From NCBI GenBank assembly GCA_963834825.1, contig CAWICZ010000010.1, positions 248,001 through 312,000 of the forward strand: a stretch of 64,000 nucleotides of DNA. The letters are read 5' to 3'. Below the pieces are notes generated by a model. It searched no databases and was not told the DNA's origin. It was given only the letters and a program-made list of their open reading frames with translations. How positions within the stretch are numbered: the first letter of the stretch is position 1; each line of letters begins with the position of its first letter. Positions 18,569-28,216 of this stretch are shown here, piece after piece. Position numbers and translations under genes: made by a program. The stretch is from JACDAN01 sp963834825 (GTDB taxonomy: Bacteria > Actinomycetota > Thermoleophilia > Gaiellales > Gaiellaceae).

Positions 18569-19479
18569 AGGCAGTCGTCCTTCGCGAGACCGGCGGCCCG
18601 GAGCAGCTCGAGCTCGCGGAGGTGCCCGACCCGGAGCCCGGCGACGGCGAGGTCGTCGTGCGGGTGCGCGCCGCGGGGGTGAACTTCGCAGACGTCCTCG
18701 TCCGGCAGGGCCGGTACCCGCAGGCGCCCGAGCTGCCGACGGTCCCGGGCGCGGAGGTGGCCGGCGAGGTCGACGGCAGACGCGTGATGGCGTTGCCGTC
18801 CTCGGGTGGCTACGCCGAGGCCGTGGCGGTCGACGAGCGGCGGGTCGTGCCGCTGCCGGACGGCGCGTCGTTCGAGGAAGGCGCCGGCTTTCTGCTCACG
18901 TTCCTCACCGCCTGGATCCCGCTGACGCGCCAGGTGCGGGTCGGAGAAGGCTCGGTCGTGCTGGTGCACGCCGGCTCGGGCGGGGTCGGGTCGGCGGCGA
19001 TCCAGCTCGCCAAGCATCTCGGCGCGAGCGTGGTGGCGACGGCGAGCACGGACGAGAAGCGGGCGGTGGCGATCGCGCAGGGCGCAGACGAGGCGCTCGG
19101 TTACGACGAGTTCGCGGACAAGGTGCGGGCGGACGTCGTGCTGGATCCGGTCGGCGGCGAGATCTTCAAGCAGAGCTTCGGCGTCCTCAATCCGCTCGGG
19201 ACGGTGGTGGCGCTGGGCTTCGCCGGCGGGTGGTGGGAGCCGATGGATCCGGCGCCGCTCGTCGGCCGCAACCTCGGCCTGCAGGGCTTCTATCTCGGCC
19301 GCCTGATGCGCCACAACCCGGCGCTCGTGCAGGAGGCGGTGGGCGAGCTCCTCGAGCTGTGGTCGGCCGGTGCGGTCAAGCCGTTGGTGGGTGCATCGTT
19401 CGCGCTCGACCGCGCGGGCGACGCGCATGGTCTGATCGAGTCGAGAGGCCACGTCGGCAAGGTCGTCCTTGTTCCCTAG
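18565..19479 (+). CDS. NADPH:quinone oxidoreductase / zinc-less MDR
   Basis: A 304-residue quinone oxidoreductase-type MDR protein without zinc ligands. The N-terminal GroES-like domain contains GVNFADVLVRQGRYP. The cofactor motif is HAGSGGVGSAAIQLAKHLGA near residue 133. It probably reduces an activated double bond or quinone with NADPH; in acyl-CoA loci this family can act as an enoyl reductase. GTG 18565 overlaps the ligase stop. An 11-base overlap couples it to the next SDR. Confidence 0.88.
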   Translation: MKAVVLRETGGPEQLELAEVPDPEPGDGEVVVRVRAAGVNFADVLVRQGRYPQAPELPTVPGAEVAGEVDGRRVMALPSSGGYAEAVAVDERRVVPLPDGASFEEGAGFLLTFLTAWIPLTRQVRVGEGSVVLVHAGSGGVGSAAIQLAKHLGASVVATASTDEKRAVAIAQGADEALGYDEFADKVRADVVLDPVGGEIFKQSFGVLNPLGTVVALGFAGGWWEPMDPAPLVGRNLGLQGFYLGRLMRHNPALVQEAVGELLELWSAGAVKPLVGASFALDRAGDAHGLIESRGHVGKVVLVP

Positions 19480-20162
19480 CACGGCCCTTGTCACCGGGGC
19501 GGCCGGCGGGATCGGGCGAGCGATCGTCGAGCAGCTGGAACGGGAGGGCGCCGAGGTGCTGGAGCTCGACCTCGTGACGGGCTTCGACGTCTCGGACCCG
19601 ACGGCGTGGCAAGCGGTCGACCGGGTCGACCTGGCGTGCCTGAACGCCGGCGTCACGACCAGCACCGCCGAGATCACGGAGCTGACGGCCGAGGAGTACC
19701 AGCGCGTCGTCGCGGATCAACGTCGACGGCGTCGTCTACGGCGTGCGACGGCTCGCCCGAGTCATGGGCGAGGGGGACGTGATCGTCGTGACGTCGTCTC
19801 TGGCCGGCCTGACCGGCGTGGCGGGCGACCCGATCTACGCGCTGACGAAGCACGCCGTGATCGGACTGGTGCGCTCCGTTGCTCCCCAGCTGATGGAACG
19901 CGGGATCCGGATCAACGCGGTCTGTCCGGGCTTCACCGACACCCCGATGGTCGCCGGCGAGTTTCGCGCGTCGCTCGAGCAGGCCAGCTTCCCGCTCTTG
20001 CAGTCGGAGGAGGTTGCGGACGCCGCGCTCCGCGCGGCGCGAAGCGAAGGCACCGGCGAGGCCTGGGTCGTCCAGCCGGGCCGGGACCCGGAGCCGTACC
20101 GCTTCCGCGGCATCCCGGGCCCACGGGTCCAAGGCGCGGAAGGCGTCGCGCCACCGTTCTAG
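19469..20162 (+). CDS. SDR family oxidoreductase, one frameshift
   Basis: A short-chain dehydrogenase of about 230 residues. TGAAGGIGRAIVEQL and LACLNAGVTTSTAEI lie in the first frame. After EEYQRVV, at about 19710-19720, the product continues in another frame as NVDGVVYGVRRLARVMGEG. Catalytic serine (VVTSSLAGL) and YALTKHA follow. The start is TTG 19469, overlapping the reductase stop. The last gene of the plus-strand lipid operon; its TAG is followed at once by palindrome copy 3. Confidence 0.84.
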
Positions 20163-20186
20163 CCAAGTAACACAGTGTTACTTGGC
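20162..20186. repeat. Perfect palindrome, copy 3 of AGTAACACAGTGTTACT family
   Basis: Two 12-base arms surround one central A at 20174. The core is identical to copies 1 and 2; the flanks are GCCA and TGGC. It fills the 30-base convergent gap between the SDR stop (20162) and the AI-2E permease stop (20193). Confidence 0.85.
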
Positions 20187-20192
20187 GCGGAG

Positions 20193-21318
20193 TTATCCAG
20201 GCTTCGCGGGAGCTTCCAGCGCCGCGTTCGCCGCTGCGACCTCGGCCCGGCGGGCCTTCGTCAACTCCTGGACGAAGATCTGGATCGTCGCCGCGAGCGG
20301 AACGGCGGTGAGCGCACCGAGGACACCCAGAAGCGCGCCGAAGAGCGTGACGGCGACGATGATGAAGAATCCAGAGAGGTTGACGGCCACTCCCTGGATC
20401 TTCGGCGTCAGAACGTTGTTCTCGACCTGCTGGTAGACGAGCAGCACGACGAGCATGATGATTGCCGCGGTGATTCCTTCCTCGGCCCAGAGCACCGGAA
20501 CGAGGATGACCCCGGCGAGGGTGGCGCCGAGGTTCGGGATCATGTCGAGCAGCCCGGCAATGACCCCCAACGCAAGTGCATAGCTCGACCCGAGCAGCCA
20601 GGCCGTGAGCCCTTGCGTCGTTCCGGCGATCGTGGCGATCACGACGACACCGATCGCCCAGCGCGAGATCGAGGTCGTCACGCGCTCCCAAACTCCCAGC
20701 CAGCGCTCGTCCTCCCCGGGCATCAGCACGCTCCCCAACGCCCGTTTCAAGTTCGCGATATCGCTGAGCAGGAACATGCAGATGAAGATGACCGTGAAGG
20801 CAATGAGGAAGCCGGAGAGGAAGTCGCCCGCGATGCCGAGCACGGCCGAGATCGCGTCCGGCACCGAGGCCGAGATCTTTTCGGCTCCCGCCTGCACGTT
20901 CTCGGCAGCCCCACTATCGCCCAGCGAGGAAAGCTCGTCGGACTCCCGCAACTGCTCGACCAATCGCCGGGAGATCCTGGAGAAAGTCTCGGACCGAGCC
21001 GACGATCGGCACCAAGAACAACAGAGCGATCACGGTCACCGCGAGGGCGGTGCCGAGCACTGTCACTGCCGCCGCCACCCCGCGCGACATCCCCGTCCTC
21101 GCCATCAGGTACCGCACGGGGTACTCGAACACGAGCGCCAGGAAGATCCCGACGAAGACGATCAGGAAGGTGTCGCCGATCGCAGCGAACGCCGCCAGCA
21201 CACCTAGCGTCGCAGCAACCAACAGCACCGTTCGCATCGGCAGAAGCAGCTCGACGCGCCGTGACTCGCCTGGCTTCAGCCCGCGATTTTCCGGCCTCGG
21301 GTCGGTTTCGACAGTCAT
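20193..21318 (-). CDS. AI-2E family transporter (PerM-like), one frameshift
   Basis: A membrane protein of the AI-2E/PerM family, about 374 residues with some eight hydrophobic segments. The N-terminal part (MRTVLLVAATLGVLAAFAAIGDTF) is in one frame to about 20970. The rest (LGIAGDFLSGFLIAFTVIFICMF, then the family block GLLDMIPNLGATLAGVILVPV) is in another. The transported species is uncertain; the name comes from one E. coli member and others carry different solutes. The promoter region 102 bases upstream contains the lux-box-like dyad shared with other genes of this block. Confidence 0.86.
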
Positions 21319-21393
21319 GGGTGGCGGAGGGCGTTCACTAGTCTGGCGACTCAGTAGAGATCTACTGGAGGCAGGCTCGGTTCCCTTCCAGCA

Positions 21394-21437
21394 ACTATGC
21401 CGCGGTTGTGCCGGCTTTCCTCATACCGATGGCATGA
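21394..21437 (-). promoter_or_regulatory. LuxR-type operator and -10 box upstream of AI-2E permease
   Basis: On the minus strand the dyad TCATGCCATCGGTATGA (21437 to 21421) is followed after 21 bases by CATAGT (21399 to 21394). The inferred transcript starts near 21387, about 69 bases before the ATG. Same arrangement as the sites at 24127, 26496 and 31177. Confidence 0.6.
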
Positions 21438-21450
21438 ATTCGCGAGCTCG

Positions 21451-21811
21451 TCACGGGTCGAGCAGCTCGAGCGCCTCTTCGACGTCGTAGCCGAGCGCGA
21501 GCGCGACCTTCGGGGCGCATTGGACGACTTGCGCGGCGCCCGTCACCGGCGTCACCGCCTCGAGGGTGGCGACGATCTCGTCGCTCGTCGCCCCGGCCGC
21601 GAGGGCGAGCGTTACGGCATGCTGGAACGAGGAAGGCGCAGCGTCGACGGCAATCGTTGCCGCGACGCGCACGAGTGCCGCGGTCCTCTCGTCGAGGGCT
21701 GACGCCGTGAACGGGCTGCTCTTCGAAAGCGATCGCCTCGAGGAGCGCATCGTCGTGCACGGCGAGCCGACGCAGGTGCTCTTTGTACTCGTCCATGGAG
21801 CGCTGGCTCAT
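21451..21811 (-). CDS. Carboxymuconolactone decarboxylase-family protein, one frameshift
   Basis: A small all-helical CMD/AhpD-like protein of about 119 residues. The N-terminus MSQRSMDEYKEHLRRLAVHDDALLEAIAFE is in one frame, and from SPFTASALDERTAALVRVAAT to the stop it is in another, so an indel lies near 21725. No CxxC is seen, so it is not a peroxidase-type AhpD; the catalytic role is unknown. The ATG overlaps the stop of the LuxR/MalT-type regulator (ATGA), so the two are coupled. A clear paralogue lies at 28217. Confidence 0.78.
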
Positions 21812-24118
21812 ATCCGACCTGCTGCCGTCGGCCTGCGCCTCATACCTTCCGGGGTGAGATTCGCCCCCGGCGGGTAGATCGAGCCCTCCAGGAACCCGAC
21901 CTCGATAGCACGCTCGATCGCCTGGCTGCGCGATGAGGCGCCCGAGCTTGCGGTAGATCGAGACCGCTTCGGTCTTGACGGTGTTGCGCGAGAGGAACAG
22001 CCTGGTCGCGATCTCCGGGAAGGTGAGATGGGTGGCGAGGTACGGAAGCAGCCGGAGCTCCGCACCCGTCAGGCTCATCGCCCAGGCGCCGGCCGGCCCG
22101 GAGGTCGCCGCCACGTGGCCGCGCAGCTCCCGCGCCTCCTCGACGAGGGAGCCCATGTCGCGGGCGGAGCTCGAGCACCCGCTCGGTCTCGGTGAGAATC
22201 GTGCGGGCGGCGCCGGCCTCGGCGAGCGCGAGATGGGCGCGCGTGAGCTCGAGCCCGACCTGGATGGTCAGCCAGGGAAGGCCGTGGTCGAGCAGCGGCC
22301 GCAGGCGGTGAGCGCGCGCCAGCGCCGCGCGGGCGTCCTCCGTGCCTTCCCTCGTGGAGCGCGACACGTGCGTCGCCACGTGCGCGAGCGCGCTCGACGA
22401 GTAGTCGCCGAGGCCCGCCTCGTCGACGAGCGCCTGCGCCGCCCGTGCGCGTTGCGCCTGCCTCGCCCCAGGCTCCCTGCTTGGCCGCGAGGAGCGCGAG
22501 CTGTGCGTGCGCGACGTAGACCTCTTCGACGCTGCCGACGGCGAGCCCCGTCTCGACGGCTGCAGTGAGGTCCTCCGTCGCACGATCGGTCGCGCCGAGC
22601 AGCGCGTGCGCAACGCCTCGGGCGAGGAGTGCGGTCGGGATCCAGATACTCTCCGGCGGGAGCTGATCCAGCGCCAGATCGGCGTCGGCGAGCGCCTGCT
22701 CGACACCGTCCGGCATCATGTGCGCCCGCAGCGTGGCGACCCAGGGCTCGATCGTGGCGCTGCCGTCCGAGAGCGGGATCGCCGAGGTCGCCCCGTCGGC
22801 GAGAGCGAGCCAGCGCTCGGCCTCCGTCGGGCCGTCCCGTCAGCGCGCGGACCCAGGCTCCGTAGACGGCGAGCGCCGGATACCGCGCCAGCTCGTCGTC
22901 GCCGAACCACCCGAGCCACTCCTCCAAGGTCTCCATGCGGCCGTCGTAGTAGAGCGGCAGGGCGAGGGCGTCGACCAGGCCGGCGACGGTGTCCGTCTCG
23001 CCCGCGGCGTGCCCGTAGACGACCGCCGCCTCGGTCAGGTCGTTGGCGATGCACCAGGCCATCGCGCGGCCGTTGAGCGCGGGCACGAGTCCGGCTCGCT
23101 GCGCTCGAGCTCGTTGCGCAGCAGCTCGCCGAACAGGTGGTGGTAGCGATACCACTCGCCTCGCCGGTCGAGGGGCACGACGAAGCGGTTCGTACGCTCG
23201 AGCGTCTCGAGCGTCTGCGCCGACCCCGTCGTCTGGAGCACGGCGTCGCAAAGACCGCCGGACATGCGATCCAGGACCGAGGTGTACTTGAGGAACTGCG
23301 CCTCGGCCGCCGGCAGCCGGGACAGGAGCTCGAGGCGGAAGTACTCGGACACGAACCGGTCGTCGCCGTCGAAGCCCGCGACGCTCGCCGAGCTCGGCGC
23401 CCCGGCCTGCAACGACAGCGCCGCGAGGTACAGGCCGGCGGGCCAGCCCTCCGTCCGCTCGGTCAGCTCGGAGAGCTCGCTCGCGTCCAGCTCGACTCCC
23501 GCCGCCTCCAGCAGCAGCTCGGCCTCCCGCTCGTCGAGCCGGAGGTCCGCCACGCCGACCTCGTGCACCAGTCCCTGCGCCCGCCAGCGGGCAAGCGGCA
23601 GTGCCGGCTCTTCCCGGCTCGCGATCGCGATCTGCGAGCCGGCCGGGACGTACTCGAACAGCGCCGCGAGCACGTCCAGACAGGACGGATTGGCGACGGC
23701 GTGCAGATCGTCGAGCACGAGCACCAGCGGGCGCTCGAGCGCAGCCAGTGCGCTCCCGACACGCGGGACGCGCTTCGACCAGGTGGATCCCCCTGGGCCG
23801 GACAACGCGTCGAACACCTCGGGCGGGACCGGCTCGACGCGGTGAATCGCGGCCGCGATGTAGCGCAGGAACACCACGGCGTCGTCGTCTCGCCCGTCGA
23901 GCGCGACCCACGCGAACGGACGCGGATCGGCCTCGGCCCAGCGCGCAAGAAGCGTCGTCTTGCCGTACCCGGCGGGCGCGACGACGGTCACGAACGGCAG
24001 CGCTCGCCGTGCACAGCCGTGCGATCAGGTCCGCCTTCGCCACGGTGCCGGGCCGGGTCAACGGCGCGGCGAGCTTGACCTCCAAGAGGTCGAAAAGAGC
24101 TTCCGCGACCGCCGTCAT
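21808..24118 (-). CDS. Large ATP-binding LuxR-family (MalT/LAL-type) regulator, several frameshifts
   Basis: A signal-transduction ATPase with a C-terminal LuxR helix-turn-helix, about 770 residues when joined. In order: N-terminus VAEALFDLLEVKLAAPLTRPG; Walker A PAGYGKTTLLARW near 23970; Walker B LVLVLDDLHAV near 23715; MalT-like WYRYHHLFGELLRNEL; TPR-like helices; and the HTH FPEIATRLFLSRNTVKTEAVSIYRKLG near 22000. The reading moves between frames at least five times (about 24010, 23060, 22850, 22470, 22170, 21935), with no loss of family sequence. That suggests errors, though decay cannot be excluded. ATG 24118 lies eight bases from a perfect TCATACC/GGTATGA dyad, so autoregulation is likely. 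It is the obvious candidate to bind the repeated dyads nearby. Confidence 0.82.
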
Positions 24119-24126
24119 CCCCGATT

Positions 24127-24171
24127 TCATACCATCGGTATGAGGCGCACGGACGAGGGCACGCCCATACT
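24127..24171 (+). promoter_or_regulatory. LuxR-type operator and -10 box between regulator and DUF1254 gene
   Basis: Perfect dyad TCATACC-ATC-GGTATGA (24127-24143), followed after 22 bases by CATACT (24166-24171). Reading right it would drive the DUF1254 gene from about 24178. Its left edge is eight bases from the regulator ATG, so it can also block or time the regulator's own expression. Confidence 0.65.
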
Positions 24172-24245
24172 TGGCCGGAATTCGCAAATGCTCCCCTAAC
24201 GGCCAGGTAACGAGCGGCTGAGACTTCGATCATAGGAGGTGGTAA

Positions 24246-25686
24246 GTGACACTTTCAACCGATGACACTTCGTTCCAATCGCGGCGCCTGAGCAGCGTCG
24301 AGACCAGCGCATCGGGACGCTGCGGTACGAGTTGGGCTGCCCGACGCCGGAGACGACGCGGAAGCTCTTCGATGAGATGGACTTCCAGCGCGCTGTGCAG
24401 GCCTACCTGTGGGGCGTATCCCGGCCGTCTCCTTCGAATCGATCCGGGTCGTGGCCAAGCGCGACCTGGGCATCGACTACAACGATCTGGGGATCGCCGA
24501 CAACTTCGTCGACCCGAAGTCCGTCTGGCTGACGGCGAACGACACGACGATCTACGCCTTCGTCAACATGGATCTGACCCAGGGGCCGATCGTGATCGAG
24601 ATCCCACCCGGTGCGATCGTGGGCCTGCTGGACGACTTCTGGCAGCGCTCGCTCGCCGATGTCGGCCTGCCTGGGCCCGACGGGGGCAACGGCGGCAAGT
24701 TCCTGCTGCTGCCGCCCGGCTACGACGGCGAGGTTCCTCCGTCCGGCTACTACGTACTTCGGGCAACGATGAACAACCACAACCTCCTGGTCCGCGGCAT
24801 CATCGTCAACAACGATGTGCCCGACGCCGTGCAGCGCATCCGGAACGTCAAGGTCTACCCGTGGAGCGAGCGCGAAGACCCCAAGCCGAACAAGTTCGTG
24901 TCGATCTCGGGCAAGCTGATCGACACGACGCCGCCGGGCGGCATGGAGTACTGGGCGCGACTCAACACGGTCATCGACAACAACCCGGTTCAAGAACACG
25001 ACCGCTTCTTCATGGCCATGCTCAAGCCGCTGGGCATCGAGAAGGGCAAGCCGTTCGAGCCTGACGCGCGGCAGACGGCCATCCTCGAGGAGGCCGCCGC
25101 GCTGGGCGATGCGATGGCACGCAACGTGATGTACGAGAACACCCAGCGCGACCAGCCCGGCCAAGCCGTTCCCGGGCACTCACTGGGACTGGGTGATCCT
25201 AGTGAAGCCCAGCCAGGAAACCGAGAACTACAGCCAGCTCGACGAGCGGCTGCAGTACACCTACGGCGCCATCTACCTGTCGCCCGCGATCGGAGTGATG
25301 AAAGCCGGTCCCGGGGCAAACTACGTTCAGACCTTCAGGGACAAGGACGGCAACCACTTCGACGGCGGCAGGTCCTACCGCCTGCACGTCCCCGCGAACC
25401 CGCCGGCTTCGGCCTTCTGGTCGTTGACGCTGTACGACAGCGCAACGCGTTCGATGGTCCAGAACCCGACGAACGACGCGGCCCGCTCGGGCTACGACGA
25501 GCTCAAGACGAACGACGACGGCTCGCTGGACCTGTACTTCGGGCCCGAACGCGACCGGCAGGCCAGGAGAGCAACTGGATCGAGACGGTTCCCGGCAGGG
25601 GCTTCTACCTGATGTTCCGCTTCTACAGCCCCACCGCGCCGTTGTTCGACGGCACGTGGACACTGCCGGACGTCGAGCCGATCTGA
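24246..25686 (+). CDS. DUF1254/DUF1214-domain protein, several frameshifts
   Basis: A protein of about 480 residues with an N-terminal DUF1254 and a C-terminal DUF1214 region. Visible blocks: TRKLFDEMDFQRAVQAYLWG, DPKSVWLTANDTTIYAFVNMDL, GPIVIEIPPGAIVGLLDDFWQR, then SYRLHVPANPPASAFWSLTLYD and ESNWIETVPGRGFYLMFRFYSP. The frame changes near 24310, 24415, 25160 and 25560. GTG 24246 is set by an excellent Shine-Dalgarno (AGGAGGTGG at 24234). The biochemical role of the family is unknown. A paralogue lies at 26586. It is the first gene after the operator at 24127, with the ZIP gene downstream. Confidence 0.85.
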
Positions 25687-25746
25687 CGCTCATCGGCACT
25701 TCTCGAGGTCGAGCGGTGACGTTCCTGCGGCCGCGCGGAGGACTAG

Positions 25747-26478
25747 ATGGCAGCCGCTTTCGGATGGGGCACCCTGGCGGCCTCTTCGCTGGTGATCGGC
25801 GCCCTGATCGCGCTCAGCTTCCACATCAGTATGCGCGTGATCGGGCTGATCATGGGCTTCGGAGCAGGCGTGCTGATCAGCGCGGTCGCGTTCGACCTGG
25901 TCGAGGAGGCGGTCGAGAAGTCATCCGGTCACGGCTCGGTCGTCGCGGGCATCTTCGCCGGCTGCGGGGTCTTCTTCGGCGGCGACTGGCTGATCGACCG
26001 CTTCGGCGGGAGTGAACGCAAGGATGCAGACGGCGACCAGAAGAGCGGCTCCCCGCTCGCAATCGTGCTCGGAACCGTGCTGGACGGGATTCCCGAGTCG
26101 ATGGTGATCGGCCTGACGATCTTCGAAGGCGGGGCGGTGGGTGCCGCCTTTCTGGCGGCGGTCTTCATCTCCAACCTGCCCGAAGCGATCTCCTCGACCG
26201 CGGGGCTCGTCACCGGCGGCTGGCCGAAGGCGCGGATCCTCTGGATGTGGATCGCGATCGCACTGCTCTCGGGGCTCGCCTCGCTGGCCGGCTACGGCCT
26301 CTTCCAAGACTCCTCACCGGACACTGTCGCCTTAGTGCTCGCCTTCGCGGCCGGTGCGATCCTCACCATGCTCGCGGACACGATGATGCCCGAGGCGTTC
26401 GAGCAAGGCGGCAAGCTGGTCGGGGTCGTGACGACGCTCGGCTTCGCGTTCGCGTTCGCGATCCATACGCTCGATTGA
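25747..26478 (+). CDS. ZIP-family metal transporter
   Basis: A 243-residue membrane protein of the ZIP family, which moves divalent metals into the cytoplasm. The two metal-site helices are visible but altered: GTVLDGIPESMVIG, where most ZIPs have HNxPEG, and VFISNLPEAISS. Both keep the PE but have lost the histidine. About seven or eight hydrophobic segments are present, including MRVIGLIMGFGAGVLISAVAFDLVEEA. GGAGG precedes ATG 25747. It follows the DUF1254 gene by 60 bases on the same strand and is probably co-transcribed. The metal, or whether it transports at all, is uncertain. Confidence 0.82.
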   Translation: MAAAFGWGTLAASSLVIGALIALSFHISMRVIGLIMGFGAGVLISAVAFDLVEEAVEKSSGHGSVVAGIFAGCGVFFGGDWLIDRFGGSERKDADGDQKSGSPLAIVLGTVLDGIPESMVIGLTIFEGGAVGAAFLAAVFISNLPEAISSTAGLVTGGWPKARILWMWIAIALLSGLASLAGYGLFQDSSPDTVALVLAFAAGAILTMLADTMMPEAFEQGGKLVGVVTTLGFAFAFAIHTLD

Positions 26479-26495
26479 CGTTCGCCGGCGCGTTT

Positions 26496-26541
26496 TCATG
26501 CGATCGGTATGAAGTAGAGAGGGCTCGCCTACGCCCATCAT
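26496..26541 (+). promoter_or_regulatory. LuxR-type operator and -10 box upstream of second DUF1254 gene
   Basis: TCATGCGATCGGTATGA (26496-26512), then 23 bases to CATCAT (26536-26541) inside ACGCCCATCAT, which matches ACGCCCATACT at the 24127 site. The left arm has two mismatches to the dyad. Confidence 0.55.
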
Positions 26542-26585
26542 CGGTAACGGCAATCTCACATTGGGGATCCGCCGGGAGGTGTTCG

Positions 26586-28163
26586 ATGACCGTTAGCACC
26601 GACACTGTTTCCAGCGACACGCTTGGCTCGACCGCGACGCCCGACAAGGTCGAAAGTCGGCTCGGAACGTTGGAGTTCAACGACGGCGCGCCGTCGGAGG
26701 CGACGGCCGCAGCTGCTGTACGACCATCTCGACTTCATCCACGGGCGTCGAGGCTTTCATGGGTGCGCTGCCGGGTGCATCGCTCGCGGCCGTACGCCGC
26801 GGGTACCTCTCGATCGGGTATCGAGGACAACTCCGTTCTCGTTCTTCCCGGAGCTAATGGATTCGGCGTCGGTGTTCCTGACCGCGAACTGCGACACGGT
26901 CTACTTCTGGGGGTTCCTCGACTTGCTCGGACGGCCCGATGGTGATCGACGTGCCGTCGATCGAGGCGCCGTCGGGGTCCTCGGCGATGATCGACGACAT
27001 GTGGTTCCGGTGGGTCACGGACTTCGGCCTGTCCTGGTCCGGATCGCGGCGAGGGCGGTCGCTATCTCTTGGTGGGGCCAGACTACGACGGGCCGCTGCC
27101 TGACAGCGGCTTCCACGTCTCGCACGTTCGCACGACACGCGCGACCGTGATCGGCCGGGCATTCATGATCGACAACGATCCCACGGTCCCGGCCGAAGTG
27201 ATCCGGACCGGCTTTCGGGTCTCTCCCTACGTCCCGGGTGCACAAGGGACCGCGGTCGGCGACGCTTTCTCGCCGGTGAAGCGCCGTTAGGGGCAGTGAC
27301 TCCGGCGCCGGAGACGCGTTTCGTCGACGCGACGGCCAAGTCGTTCAACACCGTTTACCCGAACGACTTCGGTTTCTGGGAGCTGGTGAACGAGCTCGTG
27401 CAGCAGGAACCGCCGGACGCGAGCGATCCGGACCTGCTCGGCCTGCTGGCCTCCGTCGGGATCGTTCACGGCAAGCCGTTCGAGCCCGACGCGCGAATGC
27501 GCAAGATCCTCGAGGAGGCGGTCGAGGTCGGCAACGCCACCGCCCGTACCGTCACGTTCGCGGCACGACCCGAGGAGGGCTTCGCCGTACTACCCGGACT
27601 CGGCGTGGGAGAGCGCGCTCTTCGTCGGCGGCTACGAGTTCCTCGACTCCGCCGCCGCAGATCACCGCGGAGGGCGTCGTCGCGGCCGCGACCGACGGCG
27701 CCCGCAAGCTCAGTTCCCGCACCAACTTCTTCTACATGGCCACCGGGATCACACCGGCGATGTGCATGCGCCTCACCGGCATCGGCTCGCAATACATCAT
27801 ACGCGATGCGCGACAGCGAAGGCGAGTACCTCGACGGCGCACGCGACTACCGCCTCACGCTCCCGCCCGACATTCCCGAGAGCCGGTTCTGGTCGGTCAT
27901 CCTCTACGACCGCCAGACACGCTCCATGCTGCAGAACGGATCAACACTTCCCTCGCATCGGCAGCCAGTCCGGCACGGTCGAGACGAACCCCGACGGCTC
28001 GACCGACATCTACTTCGGGCCGACAGCTCCCAGCGGCAAGGAGTCCAACTGGCTCCAGACGACTCCCGGCAAGGGCTGGTGGACGATCCTTCGCCTCTAC
28101 AACCCGCTGCAGCCGTTCTTCGACAAGAGCTGGCGTCCGAGCGAGATCGAGGAGGTGACCTAG
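26586..28163 (+). CDS. DUF1254/DUF1214-domain protein (second paralogue), many frameshifts
   Basis: A second DUF1254/DUF1214 protein of about 520 residues. Blocks in order: LYDHLDFIHGVEAFMGA, VFLTANCDTVYFWGFLDL, MVIDVPSIEAPSGSSAMIDD, VIGRAFMIDNDPTVPAEVI, GIVHGKPFEPDARMRKILEEA, DYRLTLPPDIPESRFWSVILYD and KESNWLQTTPGKGWWTILRLYN. The frame changes at least six times. KPFEPDAR is shared with the paralogue at 24246 (GKPFEPDARQTAILEEAA), which confirms common ancestry. ATG 26586 follows GGGAGGTG. All conserved pieces are in order, so the breaks are probably sequence errors. Confidence 0.82.
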
Positions 28164-28216
28164 ACAACCAGCTACTCCTCGTCCTGAGAACGAACGTCGA
28201 ACGAAAGGAAAGAACC

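Noticed and set aside
20175..21341. 388-residue plus-strand open frame opposite the AI-2E gene
   Set aside because: Highly charged low-complexity translation typical of an antisense frame in GC-rich DNA; the minus strand has clear membrane-protein sequence.
21840..21860. Another TCATACC-like stretch (TCATACCTTCCGGGGTGA)
   Set aside because: Lies inside the regulator coding region, has a different spacer and no following -10 box.
23137..24078. Plus-strand open frame opposite the LuxR/MalT regulator
   Set aside because: Shadow frame; the opposite strand holds Walker A, Walker B and MalT-like motifs.
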